The notes under the pieces were generated by a model that ran no database searches, was not told the DNA's origin, and saw only the letters and a program-made list of their open reading frames with translations. A program made the position numbers and the translations under genes. A stretch of 64,000 nucleotides of DNA from CBDCGJ01 sp965238305 (GTDB lineage: Bacteria > Pseudomonadota > Alphaproteobacteria > GCA-2731375), in NCBI GenBank assembly GCA_965238305.1, contig CBDEHK010000001.1, forward strand, positions 2,232,001-2,296,000. Direction: 5' to 3'. The first letter of the stretch is position 1; every line of letters begins with the position of its first letter. Positions 17,947 to 26,787 of the stretch are shown here, piece after piece.

Positions 17947-18626
17947 CAGGGAATATCAACGCCATCGAAGTTGAAGAACTTGCCGTTGTCGCCTCTACCT
18001 GCCTTGGCGATGACAGCACGCATACCGGCAGCGCTTTCTGTCGGCGTTACATCAGCGCTGGATCCACCCATATCGGTTTGCACCCAGCCTGGATGAAAAC
18101 AAAGCACGGTCGCACCATTATTGCCTAGATCATTGGCCAGACACTTCATAACCATATTCACCGCTGATTTGGATGACCGGTAGATGATTCCGTCCGGTGA
18201 TTGATTGATACTGATCGAGCCCATGCGCGAAGACACAGTTGCGAGTTTTTTCTGATCGCTCGCCAAAATCAGATCGGCAAAGGCTTCGCTAACTCGCATC
18301 GGGCCCATCACATTGGTATTCAAACAGCTCGTCCAACTATCATAATCGACGTTGCCGCGACAGGCGCTCCGCTGTCCCATGATCCCGGCATTGTTGATCA
18401 AGACGTCGATCTTCTCGTTAGCGAGGGCGTCGCGGGCGGCATTTACCGAGGTTAATTCATCGACATCCATTGCTTCGATATGGACGTCACCGGCAATTGC
18501 TTTCAAGGCTGTTGCATTTTCCGGATTGCGGCAGCAAGCCAGAACCCGCCAGCCTTCACCGGCATATTGCGTGGTCAGTTCAAGACCAATACCCCGGCTG
18601 GCGCCAGTGATCATTACAGTAGGCAT
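17943..18626 (-). CDS. C-factor-like short-chain dehydrogenase (SDR)
   Basis: The 227-residue SDR has TGASRGIG at residue 7, NNAG near 79, VSSRMGSI and YRSSK near 148. Its shortness, the SRMGSI motif and the HPGWVQTDMGG segment match the CsgA/C-factor and sniffer-carbonyl reductase group. A NADP-binding arginine follows beta-2 (CCRNPEN). The ribosome site GAGGAA is good. It lies 55 bases after the selenoprotein-B-like gene and overlaps the CoA-transferase-like gene by 4 bases, so the three are probably one operon. Substrate unknown, possibly a carbonyl compound of the same pathway. Confidence 0.88.
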   Translation of the reverse strand: MPTVMITGASRGIGLELTTQYAGEGWRVLACCRNPENATALKAIAGDVHIEAMDVDELTSVNAARDALANEKIDVLINNAGIMGQRSACRGNVDYDSWTSCLNTNVMGPMRVSEAFADLILASDQKKLATVSSRMGSISINQSPDGIIYRSSKSAVNMVMKCLANDLGNNGATVLCFHPGWVQTDMGGSSADVTPTESAAGMRAVIAKAGRGDNGKFFNFDGVDIPW

Positions 18627-18681
18627 GTTGAATTCCTCAAGCTTAGAACAAGTTTGTTATTCATATTTGTTTTTTACGCAA

Positions 18682-19545
18682 TTAGCCAGCCTCCGCCCGA
18701 ATACGATCCTCGTCATATTGATAGCGTGGCGTTTCATCACGTGGCTGGCGTTGATCACCGCTTGAAGCGTCCTTGGCTTGTTCTTTCCAGTTTTCGTCGC
18801 CAGTCCAGACATAGGGCAAGGTCGTAGATTGTTCCGTTTTTAAGTGGATTTCCAAGCCTTGAACCGCGGCGCGAACAATATCCAACTGTTCCGCTGCTTC
18901 ATCCGGTCTGCCTGCGCTATGGCCAAGCGGATAATCAAGGAAGGTGACACGCGGCGGTCGTCCGGCTTGCATTATGTCCAGAGCCGAACCTAAGATCATA
19001 GTGGGGATTCCATCTTGTTCCAAATGACGTGCTAACAGACACACGGTCTGATGACAAACAGGTCACATTGGTACAAGAAGCACGGCATCGACATTTTGTG
19101 CCCTAAATTTCTCTGCGATAGTTGGGATCATCTCTTCCTTGACGCGGCGTTGCGAATATACCCCGCCCATGCAAGAGAGCACCTCGCCGGCAAGTTCTCC
19201 AATCGTCCCGTCCGCTTCCAAATGACGCAACGATTTTAGCGGAAAAATGCAATTTGGGTCATGACGCCCACCGGGCAGGTAATTTTCGGTGATATGGGCA
19301 AAGCGCAAGTCTTTGTCGTCTGTGTCCTTGGCGATCATGCGGATCGAAGTGTCATCCTTGTAGTGATACGCGACTTGGCCAACAGCATAGGCGCCGGAAG
19401 TGCCTATCATGCCTAGTTTCGATTCCGCCAATGGTTTTTTCAGCGGTGTGAATCCGGCGGCACTGTCAGCCTCGAACCAGCGATAAGGGTCGTATCCCAG
19501 GCGGTGGTATTTTTCAGTGATTGAATCAATATATTTTACGGTCAT
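18682..19545 (-). CDS. GrdB/PrdB-like reductase selenoprotein B family protein with in-frame UGA (Sec)
   Basis: Read straight through the TGA at 19063-19065, the frame gives 287 residues with no other stop. The part before it (residues 1-160) holds family motifs GMIGTSGAY, LPGGRHDPNCIFPL and DAVLLVPM. The part after it continues in the same frame as PVCHQTVCLLARHLE. The UGA therefore sits at residue 161 in a U-x-x-C redox motif, exactly where the glycine/betaine/proline reductase selenoprotein B family carries Sec. A short stem-loop follows the UGA. The start is ATG 19545 with GAAGG upstream. In characterised enzymes this subunit carries out reductive cleavage of amines; here no other reductase subunits are present, so the role is open. 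It heads a set with an SDR and a CoA-transferase-like gene. The alternative, a nonsense mutation, fits poorly with intact downstream conservation. Confidence 0.85.
19030..19065 (-). promoter_or_regulatory. Candidate bacterial SECIS hairpin after the UGA
   Basis: Directly downstream of the in-frame UGA the mRNA can form a 5-base stem CAGAC/GTCTG (19050-19046 with 19040-19036) with loop CGTGT. A mismatched lower stem extends it (19056-19054 with 19032-19030). The loop begins about 18 bases after the UGA and has a G in its first two positions, as described for bacterial selenocysteine insertion elements. The fold was done by eye, so it is only a candidate. Confidence 0.5.
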
Positions 19546-19651
19546 CGGCCTTCACGCTATCCGTTGTCGGGAGGGGCCAAGGATCGCCCCAGGCAAGGAT
19601 GTGGTCAAGACACTATTTTGCTAATTTCCCCAGGTTGGGGAACGTCAGAGA

Positions 19652-20044
19652 TTAGGATGATTTCTGATCCAGCAGTTCGCGGATAACTTCCAGTAAAGCC
19701 TGATTGTGGAAGGGTTTGCTAAGAACTTTGTCGGCGCCAAGTTTGTCAGCGATTTCCAGCACTGGAAATTTCATACCCAGACCACCACCTGAAATCGCCA
19801 ATATTGCCAGATTTGGGTTTGACAACTTGAGATGTGAAATTGTTTCGATACCGTCTTTTTCCGGCATCATGATGTCAGTAATAACGAGGTCCGGATTGTG
19901 TTTCTCGCAAATTCGCAACCCCTCATTTCCGTTTTTCGCGGTGAGGACTGAAAAATTCGCGATTTCCAGAACATTTTGGATGGTTTCACGGACCATCGCT
20001 TCATCATCAATAATAAGCACTAAAGGCTTGTTTTCCGAATTCAT
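19652..20044 (-). CDS. Stand-alone response-regulator receiver domain (CheY-like)
   Basis: The 130-residue protein is a single receiver domain: acidic pair in LIIDDE, phospho-acceptor in VITDIMMPEKDG (Asp near 57), AISGGG carrying the Thr/Ser switch position and lysine in LSKPF. No output domain is attached, so it should act by protein-protein contact or in a phosphorelay. No histidine kinase is nearby. Upstream is a 537-base AT-rich spacer, and the gene is transcribed toward the selenoprotein gene with a 106-base gap, so the two may have separate promoters. Family call is secure, partner unknown. Confidence 0.92.
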   Translation of the reverse strand: MNSENKPLVLIIDDEAMVRETIQNVLEIANFSVLTAKNGNEGLRICEKHNPDLVITDIMMPEKDGIETISHLKLSNPNLAILAISGGGLGMKFPVLEIADKLGADKVLSKPFHNQALLEVIRELLDQKSS

Positions 20045-20581
20045 GAAACTACCATTTGAGATAACTTTTAGATGACAATGTTATGTTGTCAGACATTAAT
20101 AAAACAATCCTTAACAACGGCGATTTATTTTATTTGATGAAAATGATAAACCCCAATAGTCATCTGGTCGAAATTCGCCTCGTATATACCCTTAGGCAAA
20201 ATAGATTCCAATATCTCAGTAATTATCTCAATGCCGTGGCAGTGGCAAGAACTTAAAATACTGAAAAATCGAAGAATGCATCAATCAGTCAATACAAACG
20301 ATCAACAGATCATAGAGTTATTTTTGCCAGATTTTTCATCTAACTTGCCATTGTACAATCTGTTGGTTGAAAGAGCACAGAAAATAGATGGTAATTGATG
20401 AACCAGCGAAAATACATATTTATGCGGTAATTGACAGGCGTGATTTATTCGAAATGTCTGATGTTTTTACAGTATTCATCATATTTTGATTAGTATTGAT
20501 TATCGGACTGCTAACAATTTATGTCGTGTGGTTGGCTTGAGAACTGGTTGCGAGCCAAAATAAATAAGCGCCGATGCCCGC
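20045..20581. other. AT-rich gene-poor spacer with a possible small ORF
   Basis: This 537-base region is clearly richer in A and T than its surroundings. A plus-strand frame at 20231-20398 (55 codons, ATG to TGA) ends with ELFLPDFSSNLPLYNLL, which looks protein-like. A second short frame runs at 20137-20256. Neither has a good ribosome site or a recognised family. The region could hold a decayed gene or an unrecognised RNA. No terminator or repeat is obvious. Confidence 0.4.
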
Positions 20582-21337
20582 TTAATCTGCAATAAATTTC
20601 TTAGCAGAAATCTTGGTGCGATGAACGACTTCGGATTTTCTCCCATCACTCTTACTGCCGCGATGGTAATTTTTTTGCCAGCCTTCAGATTTTGGGCGAT
20701 TTGGTCGCGTTTTCAGTTCGGCAATAAAATGCTGCCGCGATTGCGACCAAACTTTGTATTCATCATACAAATCAGGATCGCTGTCGAGAGTTCGAATGCT
20801 GGGTTCGGTGTTTTCAAGTAACGCCGGTTCGATCGGGAAAATTTGACATATTGCCTCGCCCTCATCGAATCGCAGCCAATGATCGGGTCGGGTAAATTGC
20901 CAATTCATGGTGAAGGTGAAAGGCGACCAATCGGTTTCGACAATCCCAGTCAATGGCGCAATGCCATCTTTTATTTGATTTATAGGCCCACCGACAAAAA
21001 GATTTACACCTGGTTCGCTTTTGAACAAGGCGTTTACATGGAAGGTCAAGATGCCACTGCCAAAATGACTGATCGGCAGGTCAGCGGCGGAATGCTCAGA
21101 ACAATCCGCCTCAATAACAATCGCTTCTTTCGTTGTTTTACCATCCCATCTCGCCCTGAATCCGACGGTGGCGCTGATCTGCCAACCATAACTATTGGCG
21201 ACTGTTAGGGGTAGGCAACGATTGGCGAATGCCAATGGGGTCGCATCCATCCAAGCCCGATTTGATGGCGCCGGCGTTAAATCGTGATCCATATTAGCGC
21301 TAGATGGTCTAACAGTAGGATAACAAATCAACTTCAT
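20582..21337 (-). CDS. DUF6065-like protein
   Basis: The 251-residue product has the features I associate with the DUF6065 family: an early PAPSNRAWMDATP stretch, RCLPLTVANSYGW, a middle FHVNALFKSEPGVNLFVGGP, and a C-terminal WLRFDEGEAICQIFPI. The end is a basic, hydrophilic tail (about 200-251). No signal peptide or membrane segment is visible. Function is unknown; such genes occasionally sit near peptide-modifying or polysaccharide genes, but nothing like that is here. The ATG at 21337 is preceded by a GTG at 21340. It is the last of three minus-strand genes (adenylate cyclase, secreted protein, this one) separated by gaps of 78-122 bases. Confidence 0.7.
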   Translation of the reverse strand: MKLICYPTVRPSSANMDHDLTPAPSNRAWMDATPLAFANRCLPLTVANSYGWQISATVGFRARWDGKTTKEAIVIEADCSEHSAADLPISHFGSGILTFHVNALFKSEPGVNLFVGGPINQIKDGIAPLTGIVETDWSPFTFTMNWQFTRPDHWLRFDEGEAICQIFPIEPALLENTEPSIRTLDSDPDLYDEYKVWSQSRQHFIAELKTRPNRPKSEGWQKNYHRGSKSDGRKSEVVHRTKISAKKFIAD

Positions 21338-21415
21338 CACAATACTCGAACTAAAATTGCCTCGGACTCTAGCAATCGCGAATGCGGAAGGTCGCGAATA
21401 TCAATATCGGCTGGA

Positions 21416-22210
21416 TCAGAAAATTGGTTTCACATCACGCCAATATTTCGTCGTGATCACCGACATGATGCCATCCGAAGTTTTTCGAAGACAACTCGGC
21501 AGTTGGTTTTCAATCCCGAATGTGACAGCCCGACAGTGATCATAAGCTTTTCGCGCCGCGATCTGACTTCCTTGCGGCGCCTGATCGATCATAGCATCGA
21601 TTTTACGCCAATAAGCGACGTTGCCCTGGGCTCGCGCTGCTTCTATTGGCGACAATGTGTAGCTGAGTTTGGACAAATATTGTGCCGCTTTCATATCACC
21701 TCGATTGGCTGACATTACGGCAGCAGCGATCATCCGCTTCGGGCCGGTGACATTGGCAATTCCCATCGCATCATGGGGCTCCGGATCACCTGGCCTGGCG
21801 GCTGGAATCAATGAGGCATTCTCGCCAACTTGAACTGCGACACTTTGCAGGCCCAAATCTTTTAGACGTTTTTGCGGTACGCTCACGCGAACAGTGGTCC
21901 AGCGCCGCACCGAAGTGATCGACATTTTTACTTTATCGCCGAGTGCGATTTTAGTGCCATCAGGGCGGGTGCCGGACAATTGCAGCATATTTTTTCCTGC
22001 TGCATGATATACTGTTCCCGGCGCAGGTCCCATGCGGTCTTCTTCCAAACAAATTGTTTGCAATTCGGCCGTGCAGATACCTCCGTGGCACTTGAACGCA
22101 ACCGGTTCCGTTGTGGGTGCAGCCGCTAATATTTGCGGTGCCGCATGCGCCGTTGCCAACATCGTAAAGCCAGCGATGGTAATTCCGGCGCAAGAAGTCA
22201 GAATACGCAT
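21416..22210 (-). CDS. Secreted protein of unknown function
   Basis: The 264-residue product has a clear signal peptide (GITIAGFTMLATAHA followed by A), so it is exported. The mature part has two cysteine pairs (KCHGGICTAELQTICLEE near residue 45, and DHCRAV and PSCLRK near the C-terminus). These could form disulphides, as expected in the periplasm. The middle is a beta-rich region and a helical segment (about 165-205). The ribosome site GGAGGG is strong. I do not recognise the family. It lies downstream of the adenylate cyclase gene (122-base gap) on the same strand, but whether they are functionally linked is not known. Confidence 0.75.
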   Translation of the reverse strand: MRILTSCAGITIAGFTMLATAHAAPQILAAAPTTEPVAFKCHGGICTAELQTICLEEDRMGPAPGTVYHAAGKNMLQLSGTRPDGTKIALGDKVKMSITSVRRWTTVRVSVPQKRLKDLGLQSVAVQVGENASLIPAARPGDPEPHDAMGIANVTGPKRMIAAAVMSANRGDMKAAQYLSKLSYTLSPIEAARAQGNVAYWRKIDAMIDQAPQGSQIAARKAYDHCRAVTFGIENQLPSCLRKTSDGIMSVITTKYWRDVKPIF

Positions 22211-22332
22211 TTTGTACCCTCCGACCTATAGGCTGAATCAGTCATTCAGCCTGACAAGGCTCGCACAGGCCGGCCCTTGCGGTCAATCCCAACGACAAAA
22301 TCGTCGCGGCAACGTGAAGGCAGCGATCACCC

Positions 22333-23739
22333 TTATTGGGCGGCATAAGTCCGAATTGAGATTGGCTCATCCCGTCCGCGCAAGTTCTGATCGGTCTTGA
22401 TCTGAAAATCCTGTAATAATGAAGGGGCCGCAGATGGGTTGTTCGCGATCGCATCGGCAACCGCCTCGCTAACAATTATTTGGACATTGAGTTCGCGGGT
22501 GAGGGCTTCTAACCGGCTGGCGACATTGACGGTATCTCCCAGCACGGCAAACTCCAACCGTCTTTCCGAGCCTATGTCGCCGAGTACAACATCGCCAGTA
22601 TGAATGCCAATCGACAGCTCAATCGCCTCTGCGCCGACAGCCTCTCGGCGCTTGTTCCAGCTCGCCATTGCTTCCATCATCTCATCGGCACAACGCACTG
22701 CATTAGCGGCATCGTCCGGGTGTGGATCAGGGGTGCCGAATGTGGCCATGATGCCGTCACCCAAGAACTTGTCCAAAGTCCCGTGGTGGTTAAATACGGA
22801 TCGTTCTAAGATCACGTGAAACTCCCGCAACATGGTGATCACTTCGTCCGGACGCTGACGTGCCGCGAGCCTGGTAAAGCCAACGATATCAGCAAATAAT
22901 ATGGTCACCGATTGCTCGCGTACCGCCCCCAATGGTTGATCGCGATCGGCGATTTCATCGACAATATTTGGTGGAAAATGCCGCGCCAGATTGGCCCGCT
23001 CTCGCGCTGCTTCGGCTTGTTTCAGGATCAGGTTATTGTTGCGTCGACCGTTTAGCGCTAAAATCGCCACAACGATCAAAAACACCACAACTTCTTGAAT
23101 TCGACCGTCAATTCTTATGCTATTTGGATCCAAGAATTCCAACAGCGCGTCGTTGCCGTTTAGGGCAATCGCCATATTTTCCGTTATGGCTGGATATTCG
23201 CGGCCAAACACGGCGACTAACACTATTCCAGCAAGCCAAAGCACTGTCGACCAGGAGCCGTAGGCAAAAACTGTGCGCCAGGAATAAGCCATGGTGGCGC
23301 CAGCCAGCAACACGAAGAAGTAAATAAAACCGTTAAACTTATACTGCATCGCGGTAGGCCATAAATCCTCGTGAAACGGATTGGGGACGACCAAGATAAG
23401 GGTCATTAGCGCCAATTCAACGAATATCAAGTTCAATTCACGACGCGAATGGCCAACCCGGCCGACACGCAACTGCGCCCAGCCGAGAATTGCAAATACC
23501 GCAAGTAATACTTCGTAATAAATCACTTCCCAGTTTGGATTTAGAAAAGGCAACATGATGGCGATGACAAGCAGGGCGACCCATCTGGCGCGAACGGCCA
23601 ACAACAGACCGTTGCGCTTATCTTCCGTCAACGCTTCAAGTAGGAATTTGTTCGAGGCGGCCAAATCCTCCTGTTTTATGCGGGTATCGCGTAGGCGCAT
23701 GCCGGAGGGTAATATGCGTTCCATGAATGTATCGGTCAT
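22333..23739 (-). CDS. Membrane-bound class III adenylate cyclase
   Basis: The 468-residue protein has an N-terminal hydrophobic domain (about 45-245, around six membrane segments), a coiled stretch (QAEAARERANLARHFPP) and a C-terminal class III cyclase domain (about 285-455). The metal aspartates lie in FADIVGFT and LGDGIMATFG, the purine-selecting lysine in LDKFLGDG and the aspartate/arginine pair in LGDTVNVASRLE. The K/D pair predicts ATP, so the product is cAMP. The start ATG 23739 follows AGGGAAA. It is divergent from the acyl-CoA carboxylase gene (145-base spacer). The membrane part probably senses an unknown signal. Family call is secure. Confidence 0.93.
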   Translation of the reverse strand: MTDTFMERILPSGMRLRDTRIKQEDLAASNKFLLEALTEDKRNGLLLAVRARWVALLVIAIMLPFLNPNWEVIYYEVLLAVFAILGWAQLRVGRVGHSRRELNLIFVELALMTLILVVPNPFHEDLWPTAMQYKFNGFIYFFVLLAGATMAYSWRTVFAYGSWSTVLWLAGIVLVAVFGREYPAITENMAIALNGNDALLEFLDPNSIRIDGRIQEVVVFLIVVAILALNGRRNNNLILKQAEAARERANLARHFPPNIVDEIADRDQPLGAVREQSVTILFADIVGFTRLAARQRPDEVITMLREFHVILERSVFNHHGTLDKFLGDGIMATFGTPDPHPDDAANAVRCADEMMEAMASWNKRREAVGAEAIELSIGIHTGDVVLGDIGSERRLEFAVLGDTVNVASRLEALTRELNVQIIVSEAVADAIANNPSAAPSLLQDFQIKTDQNLRGRDEPISIRTYAAQ

Positions 23740-23884
23740 CGTAATTTCCCTGCAATTTCTGCACTAACACATAAGAGTATTGAAAATTTTTGCCAGCAAA
23801 AACGACCTTGATCGACGGCTTGACCCGAGCAGCCATGTCGATCAACGTTGCTGGGGATAGCATAACATAGTCAGGCAGGAAGCA

Positions 23885-25426
23885 ATGAACGACGACGACG
23901 GAAATAGTAAAAGTCTGCGCGAAGATTTGCAAAAAGTCATTGAAGCGCAGCAAAGACTTCAAGATGAGGCCCGACCTGAGCGGATCGCTAGGCACCATGC
24001 ACGCGGTCGAAATACGGCACGCGAAAATATTGCCGTTTTTGCCGATCCCGAAAGTTTTGTCGAATATGGCGGTCTGGCGACGCCGTCCCGAGACGATATG
24101 GAAGGTCCGGCCGACGGTCTGGTCATGGGGACCGCGACCGTTGACGGTCAACCGGTGGTGCTAGTTGCCTATGATTATACTGTCTTTGCCGGCACCCAAA
24201 GCGCCACAAATCACCGCAAGATGGATCGGATTTTTTCCCTGGCCGAAAAGAATCGGTGGCCGGTGATCGGCTGGTGGGATGGCGGCGGCGCGCGGCCCCA
24301 CGACATGCTAATTGCCGGACGTCCAGTAAATCCAGGTTTTGTTACCTTTGCGCGCCTGTCAGGGCTGGTACCGACAATCGCGATGGTGACCGGCCGCGCT
24401 TTTGCTGGACAAGCCAACTTGTCGGGGCTTTCAGATGTCATAATTGCGACCAAGTCGGCGACCATGGGTATGGCCGGACCGCCCTTGGTGGAGGCGGCAT
24501 TGGGCCATAAGCTCACACCGGAAGAAATCGGCCCGATGTCGGTGCATGAGAAATCCGGCGCAGTTGATGTGCTGGTTGAGACCGAAGAAGAAGCGATGGT
24601 TACGGCACGGCAATATTTGAGCTATTTCCGCACTGATGTTGAAATTGACAGTGAAACAATTGAAACACCGGATAACCTGGCGCTACGCGAGGTGATCCCG
24701 GAAAATCCCCGCCGTGCTTACAACGTCCGTAAAGTCATTGAGGGCTTGGCGGATATCGGCAACATTTTGGAACTGCGGGCAAAGTTTGGACGGGCGGCGG
24801 TGACCTCTCTGATCAAAATTGGCGGACGCCCGCTTGGTGTTATCGCCAACCAACCAATGGTCTTGGCCGGCGCCATGGATAGCCCGGCTTGTGATAAAAT
24901 CGCGCGCTTTATCGGCCTCTGCGACGCTTATGACCTGCCAATCTTATTCTTGTGCGATACGCCGGGATTGATGGTCGGGCCGGATGTGGAAAAAACCGCC
25001 TTGGTGCGCCATTCCGCACGTATCCTGACGGCGGCGGCGACCGCAACGGTCCCGCTGCTGACCGTCGTTCTACGCAAAGCTTATGGCCTGGGTTATTATG
25101 TCATGGGTTCGGAAGCCTATCAGCCAAATCTCGTCCTGGCTTGGCCGACCGCCGAATTTGGTGGCATGGGAATCGAAGGCGCCATTAATATTATTCATCA
25201 GCAGGAGCTTGAGGCGGAAATAGACCCAGAGGCGCGCCAGCTTCTGCATGATCGATTGACTGAGGAACTGAAAGATCATCACACGGCGCTGCGTGTGGCC
25301 GGACGGTTTTATGTGGATGATGTAATCGATCCCGCCAATACACGGCGGATACTGGAACAAAGCCTGGCGGCATTGGCCGCACCGCCCCCGCGTCAAGGGC
25401 GCAAACGCATTGTTGATCCCTGGTGA
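23885..25426 (+). CDS. Acyl-CoA carboxylase carboxyltransferase subunit (orphan)
   Basis: The 513-residue protein has both halves of the carboxyltransferase domain: the N-terminal ARHHARGRNTAREN and YDYTVFAGTQSATNHRKMD region, and the C-terminal LFLCDTPGLMVGPDVEK, RKAYGLGYYVMG and WPTAEFGGMGIEGA. It resembles propionyl-, methylmalonyl- and methylcrotonyl-CoA carboxyltransferases. The normal DSGGAR motif reads DGGGARPHD. No biotin carboxylase/carrier subunit gene is next to it, so either the partner is elsewhere or this is one of the stand-alone decarboxylase-like members. The ribosome site AGGAAG is close to the ATG. The gene is monocistronic and ends at a shared terminator facing the thiolase gene. 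Confidence 0.9.
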   Translation: MNDDDGNSKSLREDLQKVIEAQQRLQDEARPERIARHHARGRNTARENIAVFADPESFVEYGGLATPSRDDMEGPADGLVMGTATVDGQPVVLVAYDYTVFAGTQSATNHRKMDRIFSLAEKNRWPVIGWWDGGGARPHDMLIAGRPVNPGFVTFARLSGLVPTIAMVTGRAFAGQANLSGLSDVIIATKSATMGMAGPPLVEAALGHKLTPEEIGPMSVHEKSGAVDVLVETEEEAMVTARQYLSYFRTDVEIDSETIETPDNLALREVIPENPRRAYNVRKVIEGLADIGNILELRAKFGRAAVTSLIKIGGRPLGVIANQPMVLAGAMDSPACDKIARFIGLCDAYDLPILFLCDTPGLMVGPDVEKTALVRHSARILTAAATATVPLLTVVLRKAYGLGYYVMGSEAYQPNLVLAWPTAEFGGMGIEGAINIIHQQELEAEIDPEARQLLHDRLTEELKDHHTALRVAGRFYVDDVIDPANTRRILEQSLAALAAPPPRQGRKRIVDPW

Positions 25427-25431
25427 CAACT

Positions 25432-25464
25432 AAAAAGGGACGCGATGATCACCGCGCCCCTTTT
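25432..25464. terminator. Bidirectional terminator between carboxyltransferase and thiolase genes
   Basis: A stem of AAAAGGG-a-CGCG paired with CGCG-c-CCCTTTT around an 8-base loop lies between two convergent stop codons. It has A and T runs on either side, so it can end both transcripts. Confidence 0.8.
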
Positions 25465-25485
25465 GTTGAATAGTTAACGCCAGGT

Positions 25486-26673
25486 CTAGTTTGGTATTTC
25501 AAACAGGCCCGCGGCACCCATGCCACTGCCGACACACATGGTGACGACAACATATTTGGCGCCTCTGCGTTTACCCTCGATCAGCGCGTGGCCGGTCAGG
25601 CGAGCTCCGGTCATCCCATAGGGGTGACCGACGGAGATCGAGCCGCCATCGACGTTCAACTTGTCATTATCAATCCCCAACTTATCGCGGCAATACAGGA
25701 CTTGCACAGCAAAGGCTTCGTTCAGTTCCCAAAGACCGATGTCATCGACGTTCAGACCGTTGCGTTCCAGCAATTTTGGAATGGCGAAAACCGGACCAAT
25801 ACCCATTTCGTCGGGTTCGCAACCATGGACGACAAGGCCGCGATAAATACCCATAACGTCGAGGCCACGCTTCGCCGCTTCCGCGTCGCTCATGACAACG
25901 CAAGCCGAGGCCCCATCTGACAACTGGCTGGCATTACCGGCCGTGATATGGCCGTCTTCGCGGGTTACTGGTTTTAGGCTTTGCAGGCCTTCCAGCGTGG
26001 TGCTGGGACGGTTTCCTTCGTCTTTTTCCAATATCGTGTCGACGTAACTGACGTCGCCGGTTTCCTTATCGGTGACGGCCTTCACTGATTGCATTGGGAC
26101 AATTTCGTCATCGAAACGGCCGGCCTGTTGCGCCGCTGCGGTACGTAACTGACTTTGCAAGCCATATTCGTCCTGCACTTCGCGTGAGATGCTGTAGCGG
26201 TCGGCAACGGTTTGTGCGGTTTTCAACATCGGATCATAGATCGACGGCAGGTTGCTCTCCAGCCAATCATTGGTCCGGCGATAGCTGTTGGCATGGTCGT
26301 TTTGGACCAGTGATATGCTTTCCAGACCACCGCCAATAGCAATCGGCACGCCGTCGGTGATAACCCGTTGCGCCGCCACGGAAATTGCGTTTAGACCAGA
26401 AGAACAAGCCCGGCTAACGGTCAAGCCAGAAACATTAACCGGCATCCCGGCGCGCATCGCCGAACCGCGAGCCACATTGCCGCCGGTTGACCCCTCTGTG
26501 CGGCCGCAACCGATAATGACATCTTCCACTTCGCCCGGTTCGACGCCAGCCCGTTCGACCGCATGTTGGATGACATGGCCCCCCATGTCGACGGCGTGGG
26601 TATTGTTAAAAGCACCACGATAAGCCTTGCCTATTGGCGTGCGGGCGGTGGAGACGATTACAGCATCGCGCAT
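25486..26673 (-). CDS. Thiolase (acetyl-CoA acetyltransferase family)
   Basis: The 395-residue enzyme has the nucleophile cysteine in SRACSSGLNA (near residue 89), NEAFA near 345, the histidine in ISVGHPYGMTG (near 355) and the second cysteine in TMCVGSGMGAA near 385. The complete set indicates an active thiolase, either degrading 3-ketoacyl-CoA or making acetoacetyl-CoA. The 395-residue length favours the FadA/PhaA type. The second motif begins GGSISVGH rather than the usual GGAIALGH, a small deviation. It is a single gene on its strand and divergent from the PAS protein gene. Substrate chain length is not deducible. Confidence 0.94.
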   Translation of the reverse strand: MRDAVIVSTARTPIGKAYRGAFNNTHAVDMGGHVIQHAVERAGVEPGEVEDVIIGCGRTEGSTGGNVARGSAMRAGMPVNVSGLTVSRACSSGLNAISVAAQRVITDGVPIAIGGGLESISLVQNDHANSYRRTNDWLESNLPSIYDPMLKTAQTVADRYSISREVQDEYGLQSQLRTAAAQQAGRFDDEIVPMQSVKAVTDKETGDVSYVDTILEKDEGNRPSTTLEGLQSLKPVTREDGHITAGNASQLSDGASACVVMSDAEAAKRGLDVMGIYRGLVVHGCEPDEMGIGPVFAIPKLLERNGLNVDDIGLWELNEAFAVQVLYCRDKLGIDNDKLNVDGGSISVGHPYGMTGARLTGHALIEGKRRGAKYVVVTMCVGSGMGAAGLFEIPN

Positions 26674-26787
26674 AATAATATGTTCCTTGCGTTGAGATTA
26701 TTCAGGTTTCGATAAACTTAATTCTCGTGCATTATAGGTGTCCATTCTTTGCTTCGCTACGCTTGGATTCAATTTTTATTGGTTCAG

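Noticed and set aside
19063..19545. Two separate genes at 18682-19044 and 19063-19545
   Set aside because: They share one frame, are separated only by a TGA at the family's selenocysteine site, and the second has no ribosome site; one selenoprotein explains both.
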